Below, in pieces: positions 1-4,823 of a DNA stretch of 6,050 nt. Positions within the stretch are counted from its first letter, which is position 1. Each line of letters starts with the position of its first letter. Below the pieces are notes generated by a model. It saw nothing but the letters and a program-made list of their open reading frames with translations, did not search any database and was not told the DNA's origin. The position numbers and the translations under genes are program-made. The stretch is taken from NCBI GenBank assembly GCA_964371655.1, contig CAYJOD010000155.1, positions 1 through 6,050 on the forward strand, in the 5' to 3' direction. The DNA is from CAZGSN01 sp964371655. GTDB lineage: Bacteria; Desulfobacterota; Binatia; HRBIN30.

Positions 1-7
1 CCGGGTC

Positions 8-34
8 TTGCGCCTCGGCGGGGCGTGTTAGAAT
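8..34 (+). promoter_or_regulatory. Possible sigma70-type promoter with extended -10, upstream of the ABC exporter
   Basis: TAGAAT at 29-34 matches the TATAAT consensus at five of six positions and is preceded by TG plus one base (26-28), the extended -10 arrangement. A poor -35 candidate, TTGCGC, lies at 8-13 with a short 15-base spacer. It faces the gene starting at 126, so the leader would be roughly 85 bases long and would contain the poly-C tracts. The call rests on motif matching alone in a GC-rich background, where an AT-rich hexamer stands out but can still occur by chance. Confidence 0.35.
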
Positions 35-44
35 CCGGGGTTCG

Positions 45-102
45 CCCCCCCCACCCGAGCGAGCCAAGAGATTACCCCCCCCCCATGCCCCCCCCGCCCC
101 CC
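45..102 (+). repeat. Poly-C homopolymer tracts in the ABC exporter leader
   Basis: Three C runs are clustered here: eight at 45-52, ten at 75-84 and eight at 88-95, followed after a single G by six more at 97-102. An ATG at 85-87 sits between two runs and is out of frame with the gene at 126. A net gain of one C between 88 and 102 would bring it into frame and add 14 residues to the exporter. Homopolymers of this length are prone to replication slippage, and equally prone to sequencing or assembly error. No other tract of this kind occurs in the window. Confidence 0.75.
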
Positions 103-125
103 AAGCCACTAGCCCCCAATCCCCC

Positions 126-1907
126 ATGGCTCTCTACGCTCGCGTCTTCCGCTACCTGCTGCCCTACCGCAGCATGTTCCTCCTCGCCGTGGCCCAGGTG
201 CTCGCGCTCAACCTCTTGGAGATCCTCAAGCCATGGCCGCTCAAGATCGTGCTCGATTACGTCGTGCCGAAGCAGCCGGCGCCATGGCCGCTGCTCGCCG
301 ATCTGTCCCCGCCGTCACTGCTGCTGGCCGCGACGATCGGTCTCGTCACCATCCATGGCGTGCTCGGCCTCGTCAGTGTGTGGAACAACTTCACCACCAT
401 CTCGATCGGACAGGGCATGGTGAACGACCTGCGCAGCCGGCTCTTTCAGCACCTGCAGCGTTTATCGCTGTCCTTCTACTCGCGCGCCGCCGTGGGCGAT
501 CTGATCTTTCGTGTCACCGGCGACAGCTACACGATTCAGACACTGGCGATGAACGGCGTCTTCCCGGTCCTGTCGGCGCTGGTGTTACTGGGGCTGATGT
601 TCGTGGTGATGCTGCGCATGGACGTCACCCTCACTCTCGTCGCCCTCGCGGTGTGCCCGGCCTTGATGGTCGCCATCGTGCTGGTGAATCGGCACATCAA
701 CCGTGTCGCCCAGCACGCGCGCGAAGCGGAGAGCCAGGTCTACCAGCTCGTGCAGCGTGGCATGTCAGCGATCAAGGTCGTGCAGGCCTTTTCGAAAGAG
801 GAAGAGGAGCACCGTGCCTTCGTCGCCCGCAGCACCGAGAGTCTGCGCAGTAGCCTGAATCTGTACACGCTGCAGACGCTGTTCGGCGCCGGAACCAGCC
901 TGGTGCTGTCGTGCGGTACGGCGCTGGTGCTGTGGGTCGGAGCCCAACATGTATGGAGCGGCGCGCTGAGCCTGGGCGACATGGTCGTGTTCATCAGCTA
1001 CCTGGCGTCGCTGTACTCACCGATCAACGCCATGATCCAAACCTACGGTACCGTTCAAGCCGCCAAGGCGGGTTTTGTTCGCGTCGAGGAGATCCTCGAC
1101 GCCGACGATGCCATCCCCGACGGCACGCGCCTGTTTACCGCGCGCCCCAAGGGTCTGGTTCGCTTTGCCAACGTCGGCTTCGCCTATTCCGCCCAGCGCT
1201 CGACCCTGCACGGCATCGACATCGAGGCGGCGCCGGGCAGCGTCACCGCCATCGTCGGCCCGACCGGCGCCGGCAAGAGCACGCTCGTCAGCCTGATTCC
1301 GCGCTTCTATGACGTGCTCAGCGGCAGCGTGTCGATCGACGGCATCGACGTGCGCGAGCTGCGCCTGCTCGAGCTGCGCCAGCAGATCAGCATCGTGCTG
1401 CAGCCACCGATGGTGTTTCCGCTTTCGATTCGCGACAACATCGCCTACGGGCGTACCAACGCGAGCCTCGCCGATATCGAGCACGCCGCGCGCGTGGCGC
1501 AAGCCCACGACTTTATCGAACGATTACCCGAAGGCTACGACACGATCATCGGCGAATCGGGGGCGACCCTGTCGGAAGGCGAGCGCCAGCGCCTGACGAT
1601 CGCGCGGGCGCTGCTGCGTGACGCGCCCATTCTCATCCTCGACGAGCCAACGTCGTCCGTCGACACCGGTACCGAGGCGGCGATTATGGAAGCCATCGAG
1701 CAGCTCATGCACGGTCGCACTACCTTCGTCATCGCCCACCGGCTGAGCACGGTGCGACGCGCGTCGCAGATCCTGGTGCTACACGATGGCACGATCATCG
1801 AGCGCGGCAGCTTCGACGAGCTCATCGCGCAGCGCGGATTCTTCCATCAACTCTACGCCCACAACCTGTCGCCGCAGGCGAGCGAGAAATCCCTTCAGAC
1901 CACCTGA
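126..1907 (+). CDS. ABC exporter, fused membrane and ATPase domains (MsbA/MDR-like half-transporter)
   Basis: This 593-aa protein has the standard length and order of a homodimerising ABC exporter, which uses ATP to move a substrate out of, or across, the inner membrane. About six hydrophobic helices lie near residues 17-34, 64-86, 145-163, 168-187, 252-272 and 284-300. The ATPase domain follows: A-loop Tyr354, Walker A GPTGAGKST (378-386), Q-loop Gln426, signature LSEGE (482-486), Walker B ILILDE (502-507) with catalytic Glu507, D-loop SSVD (510-513) and H-loop His538. All catalytic residues are present, but the signature differs from LSGGQ. The start at 126 is the first in-frame start codon visible and gives a typical exporter N-terminus. 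No Shine-Dalgarno sequence precedes it, and the frame is open to the window edge, so a start further upstream cannot be excluded. The neighbouring glycosyltransferase-like genes suggest a glycolipid or glycosylated substrate. The substrate cannot be read from sequence; lipid A, peptide or drug export remain possible. Confidence 0.93.
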   Translation: MALYARVFRYLLPYRSMFLLAVAQVLALNLLEILKPWPLKIVLDYVVPKQPAPWPLLADLSPPSLLLAATIGLVTIHGVLGLVSVWNNFTTISIGQGMVNDLRSRLFQHLQRLSLSFYSRAAVGDLIFRVTGDSYTIQTLAMNGVFPVLSALVLLGLMFVVMLRMDVTLTLVALAVCPALMVAIVLVNRHINRVAQHAREAESQVYQLVQRGMSAIKVVQAFSKEEEEHRAFVARSTESLRSSLNLYTLQTLFGAGTSLVLSCGTALVLWVGAQHVWSGALSLGDMVVFISYLASLYSPINAMIQTYGTVQAAKAGFVRVEEILDADDAIPDGTRLFTARPKGLVRFANVGFAYSAQRSTLHGIDIEAAPGSVTAIVGPTGAGKSTLVSLIPRFYDVLSGSVSIDGIDVRELRLLELRQQISIVLQPPMVFPLSIRDNIAYGRTNASLADIEHAARVAQAHDFIERLPEGYDTIIGESGATLSEGERQRLTIARALLRDAPILILDEPTSSVDTGTEAAIMEAIEQLMHGRTTFVIAHRLSTVRRASQILVLHDGTIIERGSFDELIAQRGFFHQLYAHNLSPQASEKSLQTT

Positions 1908-1992
1908 CACTCTTCCACCACAGAGAACACAAAGATGGCCGACGAAATTCTCGCGGAGAAGGGATACCGCAAGCCAATCAGAGAAGAGAATG

Positions 1993-2051
1993 ACCACGGA
2001 TCACACGGATTGCACGGATTCGGAGAGGAGGTTGATAGCCCTCCGATCCGT
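1993..2051. repeat. CACGGAT 9-bp-periodic repeat with imperfect foldback
   Basis: CACGGAT occurs three times at an exact 9-base period: 1995-2001, 2004-2010 and 2013-2019. The last copy continues into an imperfect palindrome, in which ACGGAT-T-CGGA (2014-2024) and the following GAGG pair with CCCTCCGATCCGT (2039-2051) around a short loop. The layout matches the widespread non-coding repeat in which a CCACGGATNACACGGAT array is followed by its reverse complement. Here the right arm is degraded after the first repeat unit. Any translation across it is repeat-derived. Confidence 0.6.
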
Positions 2052-2107
2052 ATCGCAAACGTTTCGCGTATTGTCGGCGCGCGAAGATTTCCGACCTGCG
2101 ACTGCAA

Positions 2108-2258
2108 GGCCAGCTCCCCTCTCCCGCATTACTTGCGGGAGAGGGTTAGGGTGAGGGAGCCGCGGTACGGATGGCTGGGGCGAGCGTTGAGAAGAGTCGG
2201 ATCCCTCACCCCCGCCCTCTCCCGCAGTGATGCGGGCGAGGGGGTGCTTCCAAACACC
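2108..2258. repeat. REP/BIME-like doublet: two inverted copies of a CCCTCTCCCGCA hairpin element
   Basis: Copy 1 is a perfect 12-bp stem, CCCTCTCCCGCA (2117-2128) with TGCGGGAGAGGG (2134-2145), around a 5-base loop. Copy 2 is the same stem at 2215-2226 and 2231-2242 with one mismatch (T2220 against C2237) and a 4-base loop. The copies are inverted: 2116-2162 aligns with the reverse complement of 2198-2243 with only a handful of differences, including the adjoining GTGAGGG/CCCTCAC tails. The outer flanks (2108-2119 and 2238-2258) recur around the single hairpin at 4745-4792, which sets the doublet's limits. The hairpins could also slow transcription or protect mRNA ends, but they lack a T tract. 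Confidence 0.75.
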
Positions 2259-2273
2259 GGTGTCGGCTTGGGT

Positions 2274-2291
2274 TGCGGGCACCCGCCCGCA
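2274..2291 (+). promoter_or_regulatory. 7-bp hairpin in the leader of the first glycosyltransferase-like gene
   Basis: TGCGGGC (2274-2280) and GCCCGCA (2285-2291) form a perfect 7-bp stem around the loop ACCC. The stem ends 23 bases before the ATG at 2315. No T run follows, so a terminator is unlikely. It may only be the eroded edge of the adjoining repeat. A regulatory role is a guess. Confidence 0.3.
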
Positions 2292-2314
2292 CTGGGTTCT
2301 CTGTGGTTTGCTTC

Positions 2315-3487
2315 ATGAAGATCGTCGTCACCGGTTTGATCGCTACCTATCCGCTCGGCGGCGTTGCGCTCGACTACCTCGGCTTCGTCAGCGGTTTCCT
2401 CCGGCTCGGGCACGACGTGTTCTACCTGGAGGACACCGGCCAGTGGCTCTACGACCCGCGTACCTACACCTACAGCGACAACGTCGCCTACAACTTGCGC
2501 TATCTCCAGGACACGCTCTCGCGTAGCGGCAGCGACTTCCGCGAGCGCTGGTCGCTGCGGGCTCCGGACGGGACCTATCACGGCGCCAGCCTCGACGCGC
2601 TGCGCCAGTTCTGCAATCAAGCCGATCTGTTTCTCAACGTCTCGGGCGGCTGTTGGCTGCGCGACGAATACCGTGGCGCCAAGCGCATCGCCTACCTCGA
2701 CAGCGATCCGTGCTACAGCCAGGCCAAGCTCCAAGCCGTCGAGCAGGGAACGGCCACGGAAGAGCAAGCCTACTCTGTCGGGCTCATCCGCGCCCACAAC
2801 TGCTTCTTCACCTTCGCGGAAAATATCGGAGCGGCCGACTGCACGATCCCGAGCTGCGGCCTGGAGTGGCATCCGACCCGTCAACCCCTCGTCCTCGACG
2901 ACTGGCCCTACAGCTTCGATGCCGCTGCCCGCCGCTACACGACGGTGATGTCGTGGAAGACCGACGTGACTCTGCCGATGCTGTCGGGCACGACCTACGG
3001 CGGCAAGGACGTCGAGCTCACGCGTTTCATGGACCTGCCGCGCCACGTCGGCGTTCCCCTCGAGCTGGCGCTGTCGGGCACGGCGCCACGCGCCGAGCTG
3101 ACGCGGCACGGCTGGCACATCGTCGACGCGCACGAGAAATCGACGACACCGGACGTCTACCTCGAATACCTGCGCGGCTCGCGCGCCGAATGGAGCATTG
3201 CCAAGAACGCCTACGTGGCCTCGCGCAGTGGATGGTTCAGCACCCGCAGCGCCGCTTACCTCGCTCTCGGCAAGCCCGTGGTCGTGCAAGACACCGGGTT
3301 CCGTCCATACTACCCCCGCGATGCCGGCATCTTCGCCTTCAGCACGATGGACGAGGCCAGCGCCGCAATTGATGCCGTCGAGCACGACTACAAGCGCCAG
3401 TGCGAAGCGGCGCGGGCGACGGCGGAGCACGAGTTCGCCGCCGATCGAGTCTTGCGACGTCTGCTCGCGGACGCGGGGCTCGGCTGA
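2315..3487 (+). CDS. GT-B-type glycosyltransferase-like protein, paralogue A
   Basis: This 390-aa soluble protein shows no signal peptide or membrane helix. It begins with a beta strand and glycine-rich turn (MKIVVTGLIATYPLGG, 1-16) followed by a helix, as in the N-terminal Rossmann half of GT-B enzymes. Internal landmarks are YLDSDP (127-132), CFFTFAENIG (163-172), CTIPSCGLEWHPTRQP (176-191) and YTTVMSW (208-214). The C-terminal half has a conserved block (306-328) ending PVVVQDTG that resembles the donor-binding region of family-1/CgeB-like glycosyltransferases. Sugar donor and acceptor are unknown, and a GT-B sugar epimerase is an alternative. It is the most divergent of the three paralogues at one site: DPCY (131-134) replaces DPGF. 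ATG 2315 was chosen over TTG 2273 because it begins at the conserved first strand and the upstream codons fall in repeat sequence. The Shine-Dalgarno is weak or absent. The next gene starts one base after this stop. Confidence 0.82.
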   Translation: MKIVVTGLIATYPLGGVALDYLGFVSGFLRLGHDVFYLEDTGQWLYDPRTYTYSDNVAYNLRYLQDTLSRSGSDFRERWSLRAPDGTYHGASLDALRQFCNQADLFLNVSGGCWLRDEYRGAKRIAYLDSDPCYSQAKLQAVEQGTATEEQAYSVGLIRAHNCFFTFAENIGAADCTIPSCGLEWHPTRQPLVLDDWPYSFDAAARRYTTVMSWKTDVTLPMLSGTTYGGKDVELTRFMDLPRHVGVPLELALSGTAPRAELTRHGWHIVDAHEKSTTPDVYLEYLRGSRAEWSIAKNAYVASRSGWFSTRSAAYLALGKPVVVQDTGFRPYYPRDAGIFAFSTMDEASAAIDAVEHDYKRQCEAARATAEHEFAADRVLRRLLADAGLG

Positions 3488-3488
3488 G

Positions 3489-4643
3489 ATGGCGAAGCGA
3501 CTCATCGTCGCCGGAGCCCTCGCCCAGCATCCGATCGGTGGCGGCGGCAACGCCTGGGCGTTCCTGCAGTACATCCTCGGTTTCCGCAAGCTCGGATTCG
3601 AGACGTACTACGTCGAGCACATCGCCACTGACAACTGCTTCGACGAGGGCTGGCAGCGCACGTCCTTTGCGCAATCGGCGAACGTCAAGTTCTTCCGCGA
3701 CATCATGCACGAGTTCGGCTTCGCCGAGCGCTCGAGCTTGCTGCTCGAGGGTAGCTCCGAGCACGTCGGCCTGTCGTTGCCAGAGCTCGAAGAGGTCGCC
3801 GCCGCGAGCGAGTTGTTCCTCAACATGTCGGGACGCTTCCACATCCGTTCGGTGCTCGATGCGACGCGGCGCCGCGCCTACCTCGACATGGACCCGGGCT
3901 TCGTCCAGGTGTGGCAGGAGCAGTACAAGGTCGACATGAACCTGCAGGGCCACGACGTTCACTTCACCGTCGGTCTTAACCTCGGCACGCCGCGTTGCCC
4001 GCTACCCACCTGTGGTATCGATTGGCATACGACCTTGCCGCCGGTGGTGCTCGACCGATGGGCGAACAGCGGCCCGTGCGGCGAACGCTACACCACCGTC
4101 GCCGACTGGCGCGGCTACAGTGCGGTCGAATGGAATGGGCGCTGGTACGGGCAGAAATCGGAGGAGTTCCTAAAGCTACTCGATCTACCGCGGCGGGTCG
4201 CGGCGCCGCTTGAAATCTGCCTGGCGATCCATCCCGACGAAGTCGATCGTAGCGCGCTTCTCGATCACGGTTGGCATTTGAGCGAACCACGCCAGCAGGT
4301 CTCGAGCGTCGATTCCTACCGCGCTTACATCTGCCATTCGCGCGGCGAGCTCACTGCGGTCAAGAACGGCTACGCCGCCGGCTGCACCGGCTGGGTCAGC
4401 GACCGCAGTGTCTGCTACCTCGCCGCCGGCCGCCCGGTCATCGTGCAAGACACGGGAATCGGCGCGCACCTGCCGCTCGGGAGCGGCCTGCTGACCTTCG
4501 ACAGCGTGGATGGCGCGGCGCGCGCCATCGAGCAGGTCGAAGCGGATTACGACCGTCACGCCGCCGCCGCGCGCGAGCTGGCGCGCACGCATTTCGATTC
4601 GGATCGCGTCCTGCCGCGACTTCTCGCGATTGCCGGAGTTTAG
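3489..4643 (+). CDS. GT-B-type glycosyltransferase-like protein, paralogue B
   Basis: This 384-aa protein is homologous along its full length to its neighbours on both sides. It has the glycine-rich N-terminal turn HPIGGGGNAW (14-23), YLDMDPGFVQVW (131-142), VHFTVGLNLG (157-166), CPLPTCGIDWH (170-180), YTTVADW (201-207), KNGYAAGCTGWVSDRS (292-307) and PVIVQDTG (316-323). A cytoplasmic, nucleotide-sugar-using transferase is inferred from the GT-B-like pattern; no substrate can be named. Start ATG 3489 aligns with the N-termini of both paralogues and follows the previous TGA by one base (TGAGATG), which implies translational coupling and explains the lack of a clear Shine-Dalgarno. A longer in-frame reading exists back to 3198, but it would overlap the conserved C-terminus of paralogue A. 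The stop is TAG at 4641-4643. Paralogue B departs from A and C in the middle block, having VGLNLG where they have F-A/G-ENIG. Confidence 0.84.
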   Translation: MAKRLIVAGALAQHPIGGGGNAWAFLQYILGFRKLGFETYYVEHIATDNCFDEGWQRTSFAQSANVKFFRDIMHEFGFAERSSLLLEGSSEHVGLSLPELEEVAAASELFLNMSGRFHIRSVLDATRRRAYLDMDPGFVQVWQEQYKVDMNLQGHDVHFTVGLNLGTPRCPLPTCGIDWHTTLPPVVLDRWANSGPCGERYTTVADWRGYSAVEWNGRWYGQKSEEFLKLLDLPRRVAAPLEICLAIHPDEVDRSALLDHGWHLSEPRQQVSSVDSYRAYICHSRGELTAVKNGYAAGCTGWVSDRSVCYLAAGRPVIVQDTGIGAHLPLGSGLLTFDSVDGAARAIEQVEADYDRHAAAARELARTHFDSDRVLPRLLAIAGV

Positions 4644-4744
4644 GGAGAGTGTATGCCACGATCCCAGAGCGAAAGCGGGCTAACCCGCATCTCTCACCCA
4701 GGAATCGCCCCGTCGCAGGGGTCGCGCACAACCAATGCAACGTT
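4644..4744 (+). other. Spacer after paralogue B with small stem-loops, no gene
   Basis: No open frame here is convincing. GAGAG (4645-4649) can pair with CTCTC (4691-4695), enclosing an inner hairpin GCGGG/CCCGC (4675-4679 and 4684-4688). A small CCCC/GGGG hairpin (4708-4711 and 4718-4721) follows, then the palindrome CAACGTTG (4738-4745) at the repeat edge. None is followed by a T tract, so an intrinsic terminator is not supported. No promoter for the downstream gene was recognised. Confidence 0.45.
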
Positions 4745-4792
4745 GGTGTTTGGGAGCACCCCCTCTCCCGCAAGTAATGCGGGGAGCTGGCC
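4745..4792 (-). repeat. Single REP-like hairpin, inverted relative to the first copy in the upstream island
   Basis: Read on the - strand, this 48-base unit has the same left flank as the upstream doublet (GGCCAGCTCCCC, at 4781-4792 here and 2108-2119 there). It then has the same loop and right stem (GCATTACTTGCGGGAGAGGG) and the same right flank (4745-4765 against 2238-2258, one mismatch in 21). Relative to the doublet it lacks a TCTCCC hexamer in the left arm and the whole interior between the two hairpins. The stem is therefore shortened to about 8 bp with a bulged G. It looks like a singlet form of the doublet. Confidence 0.7.
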
Positions 4793-4794
4793 TG

Positions 4795-4823
4795 ACGGCG
4801 CCAAGAGGATAGAGGCGCCGTGA
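4795..4823 (+). promoter_or_regulatory. Ribosome binding site in the loop of a hairpin, with the GTG start in its stem
   Basis: ACGGCGCC (4795-4802) and GGCGCCGT (4814-4821) form a perfect 8-bp, mostly G-C stem. Two further pairs lie beyond a G-G mismatch (4792-4793 with 4823-4824). The 11-base loop, AAGAGGATAGA (4803-4813), contains the Shine-Dalgarno AAGAGGA ten bases before the start. The first two bases of the GTG start codon (4820-4822) lie in the 3' arm. Folding would expose the ribosome binding site but hide the start codon, so translation may depend on unfolding, for example by ribosomes arriving from upstream. Only the pairing is seen; regulation is inferred. Confidence 0.5.

Larger units (their letters stand above)
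1917..2307. repeat. Outer 12-bp perfect inverted repeat bracketing the intergenic island
   Basis: ACCACAGAGAAC at 1917-1928 is the exact reverse complement of GTTCTCTGTGGT at 2296-2307. The arms lie 9 bases after the exporter stop and 7 bases before the next start codon, so they enclose nearly the whole spacer. Sequences of the CACAGAGAACAC / TTCTCTGTGGT type are familiar dispersed repeats in environmental bacterial genomes (recalled, not searched). No clear target-site duplication flanks the arms. The unit could be a MITE-like element or two independent members of a dispersed family in opposite orientation. Confidence 0.55.
1908..2314. other. Non-coding intergenic island of nested repeats between the exporter and the first paralogue
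   Basis: These 407 bases hold no convincing gene. From left to right they contain the left 12-bp arm of an outer inverted repeat (1917-1928), a CACGGAT foldback (1993-2051), an AAACGTTT palindrome (2057-2064), a doublet of REP-like hairpins (2108-2258) ending in the palindrome ACACCGGTGT (2254-2263), a 7-bp hairpin (2274-2291), and the right outer arm (2296-2307). No clear promoter for the downstream gene and no canonical T-tailed terminator for the exporter was found, so whether the genes share a transcript is open. Confidence 0.8.

Noticed and set aside
25..423. 132-codon + strand frame beginning GTG at 25 and containing ATG 85
   Set aside because: The N-terminal part is proline from the poly-C runs and the rest is a frame-shifted reading of the exporter. 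It is relevant only as the possible slippage partner described in the findings.
1017..1508. 163-codon - strand frame within the exporter
   Set aside because: It is wholly antisense to the ATPase domain coding region, has no recognisable motifs and no independent start signals.
2117..2145. Intrinsic terminator after the exporter
   Set aside because: The stem is strong but is followed by TTAGGG rather than a T tract, and lies over 200 bases past the stop. The same structure recurs elsewhere as a dispersed repeat.
1993..2258. CRISPR array
   Set aside because: The repeats are palindromic units of unequal spacing and alternating orientation, or directly abutting 9-bp steps. There are no regular unique spacers and no cas gene.
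2273..2314. TTG start at 2273 for paralogue A
   Set aside because: It would add 14 residues read from a hairpin and the outer inverted repeat arm. The conserved N-terminal strand begins at ATG 2315, matching both paralogues.
1935..2318. 127-codon + strand frame whose TGA overlaps the ATG of paralogue A (ATGA)
   Set aside because: The overlap mimics translational coupling, but the whole frame is made of dispersed repeat sequence (CACGGAT array and both REP hairpins) and shows no protein family features.
3198..3488. Start at 3198 for paralogue B, adding 97 residues
   Set aside because: The extension overlaps the conserved C-terminal block of paralogue A in another frame and is low-complexity Ala/Ser/Pro/Arg. 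ATG 3489 aligns with the family start.
2129..3589. 486-codon open frame on the - strand
   Set aside because: It lies opposite the conserved paralogue A and runs into the start of paralogue B and the repeat island. Its translation is rich in Arg, Ala, Val and Glu without domain motifs, as expected for an antisense shadow of a GC-rich gene.
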